In this document: piece by piece, positions 1 through 8,120 of the stretch
Numbering within the stretch: the first letter of the stretch is position 1
Layout of the letters: every line of letters starts with the position of its first letter
DNA from: Limnohabitans sp. DM1
GTDB lineage: Bacteria; Pseudomonadota; Gammaproteobacteria; Burkholderiales; Burkholderiaceae_C
NCBI RefSeq assembly: GCF_001269385.1
Contig: NZ_CXOO01000010.1
Coordinates: forward strand, 186,001 to 250,000
Direction of reading: 5' to 3'
Length of the DNA: 64,000 nt
The notes under the pieces: model-generated
The model's database searches: none
Told to the model about the DNA's origin: nothing
The model's input: the letters and a program-made list of their open reading frames with translations, nothing else
Translations under genes and position numbers: made by a program

Positions 1-749
1 GAGGTGATCACGTTGGTGCTGCCCATGTAAATGGCGGGGCCAAAGAACACATCGAGCTGGGCGCAGTGGTACAGCGGCAGCGCGTGCAGGGCCACGTCGG
101 CCTCGGCAATTTCGGCATCGATCACGCAGCTGACGTATTGCCACAGCACCGCATCGTGCGTGAGCTGCGCGCCCTTCGGAGAAGACTCGGTGCCGCTGGT
201 GTAGACGATCTGCACCACGCCGTAACTGCCCAGCTGCACGTCGGGCAGCGCATCCGTGCAAGCAGCCAGCGCATCAAAACTGTGCATGCCCACCACGGGC
301 TCGCTCGGGTCTTCGGACGGCAGCCAGATGAACTGCTGCACCTGCGTATCCAATTTGCTAGCAGCCTGCGCCAACTCGGCCAGGCCACTGTCGGTGGCCA
401 GAGTTTTGGCACCCGCGTGGCGCAAAATGAAAGCCACCTCTTCGGCCTTGAGCATGAAGTTGATCGGCACCATGACCGCGCCCCGGCGGGCCAACGCAAA
501 GCGCAGCGCCGCAAAACCGTGCGAATTGCGGGCCAGCACCGCCACCTTGTCGCCCTCGGCCACGCCGATATGGGCCAGGCCTGCCGCCAGGCGCGTGACC
601 AGCGCATCGAACTCGGCATACGTCCAGGTGGTGGCTCCGCACACGATGCCGGTCTTGGTGGGCAAGCGGATCGCGGTGCGGCGCAGTGCATCGGCAATGG
701 TCTGGCGGCGAACGGCGGGGTGGATGGCGGTCTGGATCACGGGCGACAT
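1..749 (-). CDS. AMP-dependent acyl-CoA synthetase, N-terminal part (cut by window edge)
   Basis: The complement reads as one open frame from an ATG at 749 to the window edge, giving 249 codons of an ANL-superfamily acyl-CoA synthetase. Such enzymes activate a carboxylic acid to an acyl-adenylate with ATP and transfer it to CoA in the cytoplasm. The visible part has the usual N-terminal fold and the P-loop-like phosphate motif YTSGTESSPKG at about residues 183-193, followed by ALPLYHCAQLD, as in medium/long-chain fatty-acyl-CoA synthases. The C-terminal half lies outside the window, so the acyl substrate cannot be read. It is divergent from the DUF2889 gene, the two starts being only about 15-20 bp apart. 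Confidence 0.85.
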   Translation of the reverse strand, partial: MSPVIQTAIHPAVRRQTIADALRRTAIRLPTKTGIVCGATTWTYAEFDALVTRLAAGLAHIGVAEGDKVAVLARNSHGFAALRFALARRGAVMVPINFMLKAEEVAFILRHAGAKTLATDSGLAELAQAASKLDTQVQQFIWLPSEDPSEPVVGMHSFDALAACTDALPDVQLGSYGVVQIVYTSGTESSPKGAQLTHDAVLWQYVSCVIDAEIAEADVALHALPLYHCAQLDVFFGPAIYMGSTNVIT

Positions 750-764
750 GGTTCTGACTCCTGC

Positions 765-1397
765 ATGGATATGATTGGAAGATTGAACACCAGACCCGCG
801 AGAATTCCATTGGCACTACCCCCAGCATCCCCCCGAAAACTGTCACATACGCGAACCGTGGTGTACCAAGGCTTTGACCGCGAGGACGGTCTGTGGGACA
901 TCGAAGCCCAACTGACCGACGTCAAGACCTATGGTTTTGAAGTTTCCAACGAACGGCCCTTTCCGGCCAATGAGCCGATACACAACCTGAAAATCCGCGT
1001 CACCCTCGACAACCAAATGGTCATCCAGGACATCGCCACCTCCATGGACGACATCCCGCACGCCGAATGCACCGGCGCGCCACACGGCATGCACAAGCTC
1101 ATCGGCTGCACCATGGGCCCGGGCTGGCGCAAGATCATCAACCAGCACGTAGGCGGCACCGAAGGCTGCACCCACCTGCGCGAAATGCTGTTCAACATGG
1201 CGACTGCCGCTTACCAGACCCTGCCAGCCGGCCAATGGCAGCGCCGCGAACTGGCAGGCCAGCCCCACCCCGAAATGACCCAAGCGCCCTACTTCCTGGG
1301 CCAATGCCACAGCTGGGCCTATGACAGCCCGACGGTGCAAAGGGCGTATCCGATGTTTTTCAAGCCGAAAGTGGTTGAGGGGACCAATGAATCTTGA
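765..1397 (+). CDS. DUF2889 domain-containing protein
   Basis: A 210-residue reading frame matching the DUF2889 family in its features: TRTVVYQGFDREDGLWDIEA near the N-terminus, then conserved CTGAPHG and CTHLREML segments. The function of the family is not established; members often sit beside acyl-CoA or aromatic acid genes, which fits the divergent acyl-CoA synthetase here. The frame is open far upstream of 765, but homology to the family begins near residue 20, so the start is one of ATG 765, ATG 771 or TTG 810; none has a strong ribosome binding site. The 3' end overlaps the next small reading frame by 11 bases. Confidence 0.75.
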   Translation: MDMIGRLNTRPARIPLALPPASPRKLSHTRTVVYQGFDREDGLWDIEAQLTDVKTYGFEVSNERPFPANEPIHNLKIRVTLDNQMVIQDIATSMDDIPHAECTGAPHGMHKLIGCTMGPGWRKIINQHVGGTEGCTHLREMLFNMATAAYQTLPAGQWQRRELAGQPHPEMTQAPYFLGQCHSWAYDSPTVQRAYPMFFKPKVVEGTNES

Positions 1398-1602
1398 AGA
1401 CAAGTTGCTGCCGAACCCCTTGCCCCCCAAATGCCATGCAGACTTTTTAACGCGTAGTTTTGCAGCGATTGAAGACACCATCCAGTCTGGAAATGGTGTG
1501 CCAGCATAACTTGTGATGGCCACACTCGATGCCAAATTGGCGATGGCTCGTCAACTGTTGGCGAATATTAAAAACCGTCAATCCCTAGACGAGTCTCGAT
1601 AA
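1387..1602 (+). pseudogene. Small antitoxin-like reading frame broken by one in-frame TAA
   Basis: From ATG 1387 the frame runs 40 codons to a TAA at 1507-1509 and then continues in the same frame for 30 more codons to a TAA at 1600-1602. Read through, the product is 71 codons with a helical, charged C-terminus (VMATLDAKLAMARQLL) and a GNGVPA segment just before the stop. Its size and pattern recall small Phd/RelB-type antitoxins, but no toxin partner is adjacent and the family assignment is weak. The simplest reading is a nonsense mutation in an old small gene (one base away from GAA or CAA). The second half could also be translated alone from ATG 1516. Confidence 0.4.
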
Positions 1603-1605
1603 ACC

Positions 1606-4600
1606 TCAAGCCGCTGCCCGGTGCTTGATGTCATCCAGAACCTGAACCAACTGAGTTACCTTGGCGGGCGGGAATATGCCCAAAGGCCCCTGCGCATTCA
1701 TGTCCGTGAATGGCGACTCGAACAGACGGGCTCCATCCATCACCCCGTTTTGGGTCAGCTCCTGCACGATCAGGTTGATGAACTCGATCTGATTGGGCGT
1801 GGCGGTGGTGCCGCTGACCAGTTCGCTGAAGGCTTGCATCGCGGCTTCGCGATCCAAGCCAACCAGTGACCGGATGAAAATGCCCAAGCCTTGACTCTGC
1901 GCTTTCGCTTCGTCAATCAAGGCTTTTGAGCCACCTGCCGCCAAGAGCATCTTCTCCAGTTCGTCCAGGTCTGTTGGCGTCAACGCTTGATTACGGCGCA
2001 AGCGCTGCAAAGCCAGGTGCGATTCATGCTCACGCAAAAACTGCCGAGCCTTGTCTTTGAATTTGGCCATGTTCAGCCCGGCCGTCACCTGCGGCAAATC
2101 AATCTGGGTCATCTCACCCAACTCATCTTCAAAGTCGGTGTAAACCACCTTCTTCTTGCCCTTCGGGATGAGTTTGATCAAGGCACGCAAACGCCGACGC
2201 ACGGTTTCCAGCATCGGCACCGTCACATCCTCCCACCACTCATCACTGGCTACTGACTGGATCAGCAAAATCTCTGTTTTGATCAGAGGAATGGCGACCT
2301 GCTCTTCTAAGGCGCTGGCCAATGACTGGATCTTTTCCTTCAACGAGGCAAATTCCGGCTTGGCCTGCAAAATGGCCAACTGCGAACGCACAACCAGCAT
2401 GTCAAAGCGCTTGGCCTCCTCGTCATCGTCGGTCAGCTCGGTGGGTAATCCCGCCACCTTGCTGCTCAAGTCGTGCACATCATCAGGGCTCAACTTGTCC
2501 CACGCGTCGGCGTTGGCAAAGCGCTCCACAACCAAGCGCTGCGGGCGCACCACAAAGTTATCCACCCGCATGGCCGCCACCACCTGGTGCAACATGGCCG
2601 CGGTTTCGGCACGCACCGCAATCAGAGTGAGCTGACCATAGGGCGGTGGCGCTTCGCCTGCCTGGTCGTGGCCAGCCAGCTTGGCATCCAGCTCCCCAAT
2701 CATGGTCAGCCGCGCCTTGAACAAACGCGTGCTCAATGGCTCAGAGCCCGCGCCCTCTTTGAAGTCCGGGTTCTGGCTGAAAAATTCCAGGTTTTGGCAG
2801 TAATCGAAGATGTAAAAGTTCTTTTTGTCATCGCCCGGCCCAAACAAATCGGGACACAAGCGGGTGCCGCGCCCCAGCATCTGCCAAAACTTGGTCTTGG
2901 ACCGCACCACCTTGAAAAACACCAGGTTCACCGCCTCGGGCACATCGATGCCGGTGTCGAGCATGTCCACCGACACTGCGATGTGCGGCATCCTGTCCTT
3001 ATTGGAAAAGTCGTCGATGATGCTCTGCGCATATTCGGTTTTATATGTCACCACCCGGGCAAAGTGCCCCTTGAAATGCGGGTAATTGGCATCAAAGCGC
3101 TGGGCGATGAAGTCGGCGTGGTCATTGTTCTTGGCAAACACAATCGTCTTGCCCAACCGGTCGCCACCGGCCACTTTTTGGCCATGCGCCATCAATGTGG
3201 CCAGCACCTTGTCCACGGTGTCCACGTTGAAAAGCCATTTATTCAGGGCTTCAGAATTGACCTCGTCCGGAATATTGCCCTCTTCGTCCCATTCTTTTTC
3301 ATCCCATTCGGCCTGCTCTTGCTCTGACAAGTCATCGTATTGAATGCCTTCGCGCAAAAACTTGAGCGGGACAGAAATCGGCACAGGCGGAACCAGGTGC
3401 CCATCGGCCACGGCTTCGTCCAAGCCATAGGCGTCGGTGGGCACGCCGTTTTCCAGATTGAACAAGCCATAGGTGTTGTGGTCAATTTCGTCTTTGGGCG
3501 TGGCGGTCAGGCCCACCAGCAGCGCATCAAAGTATTTGAAAATCGCCCCGTATTTTTGATAAACCGAGCGGTGTGCCTCGTCGATGATGATCAGGTCGAA
3601 ATGCCCCACACCAAAGCGGCGCTGGGCGTTGGACACCTCGTCGATCAAACCCATCATCGTCGGATAGGTGGACACATACACCCGGCCCTCGGTGTTTTTG
3701 TCCGTGACCAAGTTCACGGGCGAAGCATCGGGCAAATGCTTTTTGAAGGCGTTCACCGCCTGGTTCACCAGCGCCACCCTGTCGGCCAAAAACAAAATGC
3801 GTTTGGCCCAGTTGCAGCGCATCAACACATCGGCCAGGGCAATCACCGTGCGGGTTTTGCCCGAACCCGTGGCCATGACCAACAAGGCTTTGCGCTGATG
3901 CTCCACCTCAAAGGTCTGCCCCACCCGGCGCACAGCACGCGTCTGGTAATGGCGCTCAATGATGCCGGAGTTGATGACCGCGTCGGCCAGCGACCTGCGG
4001 CTGCTGCGGCGCTGAATCGTCAGCTCCAGCTCGGGCTTTTTGTAAAAACCTTGCACCGGTCGGGGCGGGTAACTCGCGTCGTCCCATATCCAGTGCTCAT
4101 AGCCATTGGTGTAAAAAATCACCGGACGTTGCCCATACATCGCCTCCAGGCAATCGGCATACAGCTTGGCCTGCTGCTGGCCCACGGTGGGGTTGCGGGT
4201 GGTGCGCTTGGCCTCAATCAGCGCCAGCGGTTTGCTGTCGTCGCCCCACAGCACATAGTCCACAAAGCCCTTGCCCTCGTTGTTGGGCATGCCCACCACT
4301 TCCACCTCATGGCTCACGGCCGGGTCCAGGTTCCAACCGGCTTCCTTGAGCAACACATCAATGAAGGCCTTGCGCGTTTCGGCCTCGGAGTAGTCGTGTG
4401 TGTCGGGCTCGGCGGTGTTGGCCTTCTTGGCTGCCGCGACTGCCTCGCGCAACTGTTGCAGTTCTTGTTCCAGCGTGGCCTTTTCGGCGGCGTGCTGGGC
4501 GTGGGCAGAGGCCAGCTTGTCGTCACGCTCTTTCAGGCTGGCTTCGAGCTTTTGCAGCTGCTCTGCCGACTGTGGAGCAGAGCCAGCCGACGCAGCAGCA

Positions 4601-5022
4601 GGCAACAGGTCTGCAGAAAAGGTCAAGCCAGGCGATGGCCGGTTTTTACGGCCATAGGTGCGGGCCAGCCAATAGCAAAAATGAAACAGCTCACGCGTGG
4701 CGTTCAAGGCGTCGCTGGTGGCCATCTTTTTGGTGCTGTGCACCGCCATGTTGCCCAGGTCCTTGATCAGCCGGGCCTTGGTGAAGAGGGCATCGCCCAC
4801 GGTGCTCTTGAAGGTGGGCTCGTGGATGAACGCGCTCAAATTTTCCTGGTACGGCAGGCGCAGCGATTTGTCATGCGTGTACATCCAAGCCACCGCCAGC
4901 TCCAGGGTGCGGCGGGCGTAAAAGCATGACGCCCTTGCATCGCTGTTGGCAAGCGACTCTGCCTTGCAGGTGGACTCAAACAGCATCAGCCATTCAGACT
5001 CAAGGAAGGCAAAGTTGCTCAT
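1606..5022 (-). CDS. hsdR: Type I restriction enzyme, R subunit (HsdR)
   Basis: About 1138 residues, the motor and nuclease subunit of a type I restriction-modification system. Domains in order: an N-terminal DUF4145-like helical region (about 1-140), a coiled linker (155-205), the HSDR_N nuclease with the pattern VDYVLWG...LIEAKRT (about 255-275), then superfamily 2 helicase motifs: ATGSGKT near 387-393, IIDEAHR near 480, GLTATPK near 510 and GRGTRLCPD, and a C-terminal EcoEI-type region. The layout fits the type IB/EcoEI branch. I chose ATG 5022; a GTG at 5034 is an in-frame alternative and neither has a clear Shine-Dalgarno. It is last in the RM operon but separated from the upstream gene by about 150 bp that may hold its own promoter. 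Confidence 0.95.
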   Translation of the reverse strand: MSNFAFLESEWLMLFESTCKAESLANSDARASCFYARRTLELAVAWMYTHDKSLRLPYQENLSAFIHEPTFKSTVGDALFTKARLIKDLGNMAVHSTKKMATSDALNATRELFHFCYWLARTYGRKNRPSPGLTFSADLLPAAASAGSAPQSAEQLQKLEASLKERDDKLASAHAQHAAEKATLEQELQQLREAVAAAKKANTAEPDTHDYSEAETRKAFIDVLLKEAGWNLDPAVSHEVEVVGMPNNEGKGFVDYVLWGDDSKPLALIEAKRTTRNPTVGQQQAKLYADCLEAMYGQRPVIFYTNGYEHWIWDDASYPPRPVQGFYKKPELELTIQRRSSRRSLADAVINSGIIERHYQTRAVRRVGQTFEVEHQRKALLVMATGSGKTRTVIALADVLMRCNWAKRILFLADRVALVNQAVNAFKKHLPDASPVNLVTDKNTEGRVYVSTYPTMMGLIDEVSNAQRRFGVGHFDLIIIDEAHRSVYQKYGAIFKYFDALLVGLTATPKDEIDHNTYGLFNLENGVPTDAYGLDEAVADGHLVPPVPISVPLKFLREGIQYDDLSEQEQAEWDEKEWDEEGNIPDEVNSEALNKWLFNVDTVDKVLATLMAHGQKVAGGDRLGKTIVFAKNNDHADFIAQRFDANYPHFKGHFARVVTYKTEYAQSIIDDFSNKDRMPHIAVSVDMLDTGIDVPEAVNLVFFKVVRSKTKFWQMLGRGTRLCPDLFGPGDDKKNFYIFDYCQNLEFFSQNPDFKEGAGSEPLSTRLFKARLTMIGELDAKLAGHDQAGEAPPPYGQLTLIAVRAETAAMLHQVVAAMRVDNFVVRPQRLVVERFANADAWDKLSPDDVHDLSSKVAGLPTELTDDDEEAKRFDMLVVRSQLAILQAKPEFASLKEKIQSLASALEEQVAIPLIKTEILLIQSVASDEWWEDVTVPMLETVRRRLRALIKLIPKGKKKVVYTDFEDELGEMTQIDLPQVTAGLNMAKFKDKARQFLREHESHLALQRLRRNQALTPTDLDELEKMLLAAGGSKALIDEAKAQSQGLGIFIRSLVGLDREAAMQAFSELVSGTTATPNQIEFINLIVQELTQNGVMDGARLFESPFTDMNAQGPLGIFPPAKVTQLVQVLDDIKHRAAA

Positions 5023-5069
5023 TAGGCGGTTCACTGTGGGTTTGTTGTGGTGGTGTTGTACGGTGGGTG

Positions 5070-5083
5070 TTTAGCCGGCTAAA
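5070..5083. promoter_or_regulatory. Perfect 14 bp palindrome upstream of hsdR
   Basis: TTTAGCCGGCTAAA is a perfect palindrome about 50 bp upstream of the hsdR start. A position close to a start codon with no gene in between fits an operator for a dimeric regulator controlling the restriction subunit separately from the modification genes. No regulator gene is recognisable nearby, so the role is inferred from symmetry and place only. Confidence 0.35.
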
Positions 5084-5105
5084 GACGTTTTCAAGACGTG
5101 AACGG

Positions 5106-5130
5106 CTTTATAAGTCATTGATTTATAAAG
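5106..5130. promoter_or_regulatory. AT-rich inverted repeat upstream of hsdR
   Basis: CTTTATAA (5106-5113) and TTATAAAG (5123-5130) form a perfect 8 bp inverted repeat with a 9 bp loop, in the gap between the AlbA-like gene and hsdR. It is AT-rich, unlike the coding sequence around it, and could be promoter or operator sequence for hsdR. It lacks a T-tract suited to a terminator. Confidence 0.3.
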
Positions 5131-5173
5131 AAATTGATCGAATTCTTTGCACATGCCTTTAGCCATTTTGGGC

Positions 5174-6820
5174 TTAACTGGGTTTAAAGACGCTGCTGTC
5201 CGACAAGTGCCAGCGAGCCCAGCGACGCTGTCCGTGCACGCGGATCAGCCCCTCACTTCTCAACTCATCGAGCAGCAACTGCACCCCTCGCTCGGTCAGT
5301 GAAGGCAGCACCTGCCGAAGCTCGCTTAAGGGTGCCCCTTCGCCGCCCTGATCGCGCAAGTGTTTGAGCAGCAGCGCCTTGTTGGTGTCATGGTCCAGGC
5401 CCCGTTTGCGCGTGTAAACGCCTTTGCTGCCCAGCGACGCATACAGGGCTGCAGCCAATATGTACTTGGCATTTTTGCCTCGGCCGATCACCTCCACCGC
5501 GCCCACCTCGGCCAATCTCGGCAGGCGGTCCTGCAAGTCTGGGGAGAGCGGCCGACCTTGCTCCAAACGCTCCAGTGCCAAATAGTCGAGCGTAGAAAAG
5601 CCACTCAGCCGATCGTTGCCCAGCCGCTCCATGAAGCGCACAAACGCCGGGTTTCTCACGCCGCCTTCCAGGGTCAATCGCACCTCGTGAGCCGCTGTCC
5701 CTGCAAAACTGGGCAAAGGCTTGCCCTGTCGCACGGCGCTTTCCGTCATCAGGTTCAAGCCTTGACCGGATCGTTCGATCAAGCCACAACGCGCCAACGC
5801 TTCTGCAAGTCGGCGGTTGCGCGGATTTTGTTGGTCAATGATGTTTTCGGGGGTGATGCCTGGGGGCAGGCCACCAGGACTCACCACCTCCAGGCGTCTG
5901 GAAAACTGGCGCACAAAAACCGAGCCCCCCAAGCGGTAATCCCGGTGGGCCACCGCGTTCAAGATGGCTTCGCGCACCGGCACCTCGTCGAAAGTCGGCA
6001 AGTCCATACGAAAAAAATCGTCCTGAAAGCTCTGTCGGTCATTGCGCAGGTTGATCTTTTTCCAAAGCGCGTCTTGCCAGGCGAAAAAGCCCGCTCTGTA
6101 TTCTTCGCGGTCGGCAGCAGGCCCTGCCGCTTCCGTTGCGCGGTATTCAAACACCAGCTCCGCTTGGGCCAAATAACGAGTCAGGCCGGACCGCGTGCCA
6201 AACAAAATCAGCGCGGCATAACTCACCTGATCGCCATCGACCAACAGCTCCGCATCGCGCAAGGTTTGCTGGTCGCTTAACTCGCGCTTGCGTGGGTCGC
6301 CGCTTTTGCGCGCCCACCGCTCCCGAAACAGGGCCAGCGAAGCGGGCTCCAGATCAGCCAGCGTCGCGCCCGGACAAGGCTGTGCAGAGAAATCGGGGCC
6401 TGCCTCGGCAAATAGAGTGCGCAGTTCGTGGTCGCCCAAATGGGCCAGGTCGTCGCCCGCCCGCTTGAAGTATCGGCCATCCAAATTCCAGGCTGTTCCC
6501 GGCAAACGCGTGGGCACATGCACCACCAAAACGCGCCCTTCGGGCAGCCGCAGCTCCTCGACAGGAATGCGGTGTCCCAAACGTTGATGCAGCCCCGCTT
6601 CAGTACGGCCCGGGTCTTCAAACGCCTGGGTGCCCACAATGCGGCGCGGCCGCTGGTCGGTCACGCCCAACACAATGGTGCCACCCCCTTCGTTGGCCAG
6701 GGCTACACAGTACTTCAACAGTTTTTCAAAGTCGTAGCGCTGCTTGGCTTCTTTGAACTCCAAGCGCAAGCCTTCAGGCTCGGCCAGCCATTGATCGAGC
6801 TGTGCGCGAGTGGTGTTCAT
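5174..6820 (-). CDS. AlbA_2/RecG-like ATP-binding protein in the RM operon
   Basis: 548 residues. The N-terminus (about 1-130) is a Schlafen AlbA_2 domain: RLEFKEAKQRYDFEKLLKYC followed by LANEGGGTIVLGV. The middle holds a GHKL-type ATPase region with VREAILNAVAHRDYR near residue 280 and a glycine-rich GLIERSGQG segment; the C-terminus looks winged-helix. This is the COG2865 group often labelled putative transcriptional regulator or RecG-like helicase, although no helicase motor motifs are present. Such genes recur inside type I RM operons and may modulate restriction or act as a separate defence factor. The start ATG overlaps the stop of the upstream 43-codon ORF (ATGA), so it is probably translated by coupling. 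Confidence 0.8.
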   Translation of the reverse strand: MNTTRAQLDQWLAEPEGLRLEFKEAKQRYDFEKLLKYCVALANEGGGTIVLGVTDQRPRRIVGTQAFEDPGRTEAGLHQRLGHRIPVEELRLPEGRVLVVHVPTRLPGTAWNLDGRYFKRAGDDLAHLGDHELRTLFAEAGPDFSAQPCPGATLADLEPASLALFRERWARKSGDPRKRELSDQQTLRDAELLVDGDQVSYAALILFGTRSGLTRYLAQAELVFEYRATEAAGPAADREEYRAGFFAWQDALWKKINLRNDRQSFQDDFFRMDLPTFDEVPVREAILNAVAHRDYRLGGSVFVRQFSRRLEVVSPGGLPPGITPENIIDQQNPRNRRLAEALARCGLIERSGQGLNLMTESAVRQGKPLPSFAGTAAHEVRLTLEGGVRNPAFVRFMERLGNDRLSGFSTLDYLALERLEQGRPLSPDLQDRLPRLAEVGAVEVIGRGKNAKYILAAALYASLGSKGVYTRKRGLDHDTNKALLLKHLRDQGGEGAPLSELRQVLPSLTERGVQLLLDELRSEGLIRVHGQRRWARWHLSDSSVFKPS

Positions 6821-6948
6821 GCTTGGCTCTCGGTATCCCAGTGAATGCGAATGCGCCGTTTGTTACCCTCATGAATGAGGGAGACATCCTCTAAGCACTT
6901 GAATTCATTGAATTTTTTAACAAGAAAAAACACTGAGATCAACCCCAT
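6817..6948 (-). CDS. 43-residue ORF filling the hsdS/AlbA gap
   Basis: ATG at 6948 shares one base with the hsdS stop (TGATG), and the TGA at 6819-6817 overlaps the ATG of the AlbA-like gene (ATGA). The start has a strong ribosome binding site, AAGGAG ending 7 nt before ATG, inside the hsdS 3' end. The product begins MGLISVFFLVKKFNEF and ends KRRIRIHWDTESQA: a short hydrophobic stretch then a basic tail. I do not recognise a family. Exact tiling of the gap, both overlaps and the Shine-Dalgarno argue that it is a real gene, or at least a coupling ORF, rather than chance. Confidence 0.65.
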   Translation of the reverse strand: MGLISVFFLVKKFNEFKCLEDVSLIHEGNKRRIRIHWDTESQA

Positions 6949-8120
6949 CAAAGTTCTCCTTGAAACGCCCGGTACTGGAGCGAGGCAAACAAGGCGTCCA
7001 ACTCGGTCAAAGCGGCACGGTGCTGAGTTTTGAGGGATTCGACGGCTTGGATTCGAGAGGTGAAGGTTTTTTGTAAGGGCAATGGCGGCACGGGTATGGG
7101 TAATGTTTTCAACTCGCGGCCATATATGGCAAACACGCTTGTGGTTCCCGATTTCCTCGTTTCAAGCTCTTGCTGGATAAAGGGCGTCAAGAAAGCTGCG
7201 GCAATGTATTCCGGTTCAATACTTGGCTTGAATCGAATTCGCATCAAATTGTTGTTGTAAACGTATACGCCTTGTTCGCGGAACAAAGCTGTTTTCCCGA
7301 CCAACTCTTTTGAGTTCCGCGTGTTGAACAGTAAATCGCCTGCTTTGAGCGAGTAACTTGTCAACTCCTCGGGTGTCGCATTTGTACGCTGTACCAACTC
7401 TGGAAAAAACTCACCACACCGACCCACGGCATTCATGCGCACATAAGGCACTTCAAAATCGGGGCCAAAATCTTCTGCCCCTCGAACCAGTCCAATTTGA
7501 GTATCAGAAGTCAATTGCTCAACCACTTCAATCGGCCAACGAATACGACCATGCTGGTATTCACCAAACATCTCAATGAAGATGGACTGCGTGAGCTTAT
7601 CGAGTTGGGCCAAGGCTTCGCGGCGCTTGGCTTTGAGGGCGTCGGCTTGGTCGAGGATGGTGGCAATGTGGTGCTGGTCGTCCAAAGATGGCGCAGGGAC
7701 TTCATATCGCCAAAACGCGCTCATGACCATGCGTGGCATCTTCGCGCCAGCGACGACAGTATTAGCAAATTCAAGAAACTCTGGCGATCGCAAATAATGC
7801 GCCAAAAAGTTGGGCACCATTTTTGCAGAATCGCATCGCAAAGCCACCAGCTCAGTCGTGGCGTAGCCTGGCGCGTCGGCAACCACAACCTTGTTCAAAT
7901 AAGGACGAAGTTTTGAATAAAGCAAGGTCCCAGCATCAAAACGATAAGTCGATGGTCCCAAATCCTTCAACGCGACCATGCGCTTTTCAAGAATTCGCCC
8001 GCTTCCAGACTCAATCTGATCCAGATTCAGGCTCCAAACTTTTGCATCACCACCAACCACATCTTGAGCGCGAGTGTTGTGCATCAAGTCTTCTATCGGG
8101 ATGCGTCGAAATCGCGTCAC
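6948..8120 (-). CDS. hsdS: Type I restriction-modification specificity subunit (HsdS)
   Basis: 390 residues with the classic two-half layout: target recognition domain 1 (about 1-135), a central conserved helix (HHIATILDQADALKAKRRE), target recognition domain 2 (about 190-340) and a C-terminal conserved helix (LQKTFTSRIQAVESLKTQHR). HsdS recognises the bipartite DNA target and positions HsdM and HsdR. Start is GTG at 8120, overlapping the hsdM stop by 4 nt (GTGA). The two halves are each of normal length, so the protein appears intact; the target sequence cannot be predicted from reading alone. Confidence 0.93.
   Translation of the reverse strand: MTRFRRIPIEDLMHNTRAQDVVGGDAKVWSLNLDQIESGSGRILEKRMVALKDLGPSTYRFDAGTLLYSKLRPYLNKVVVADAPGYATTELVALRCDSAKMVPNFLAHYLRSPEFLEFANTVVAGAKMPRMVMSAFWRYEVPAPSLDDQHHIATILDQADALKAKRREALAQLDKLTQSIFIEMFGEYQHGRIRWPIEVVEQLTSDTQIGLVRGAEDFGPDFEVPYVRMNAVGRCGEFFPELVQRTNATPEELTSYSLKAGDLLFNTRNSKELVGKTALFREQGVYVYNNNLMRIRFKPSIEPEYIAAAFLTPFIQQELETRKSGTTSVFAIYGRELKTLPIPVPPLPLQKTFTSRIQAVESLKTQHRAALTELDALFASLQYRAFQGEL

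Noticed and set aside
66..764. The 5' part of the long plus-strand frame that ends in DUF2889
   Set aside because: It overlaps the antisense acyl-CoA synthetase gene and lacks DUF2889 similarity; only the part from about 765 is real.
3340..4929. A 529-codon plus-strand frame within hsdR
   Set aside because: HsdR on the other strand has all family motifs; this frame has none.
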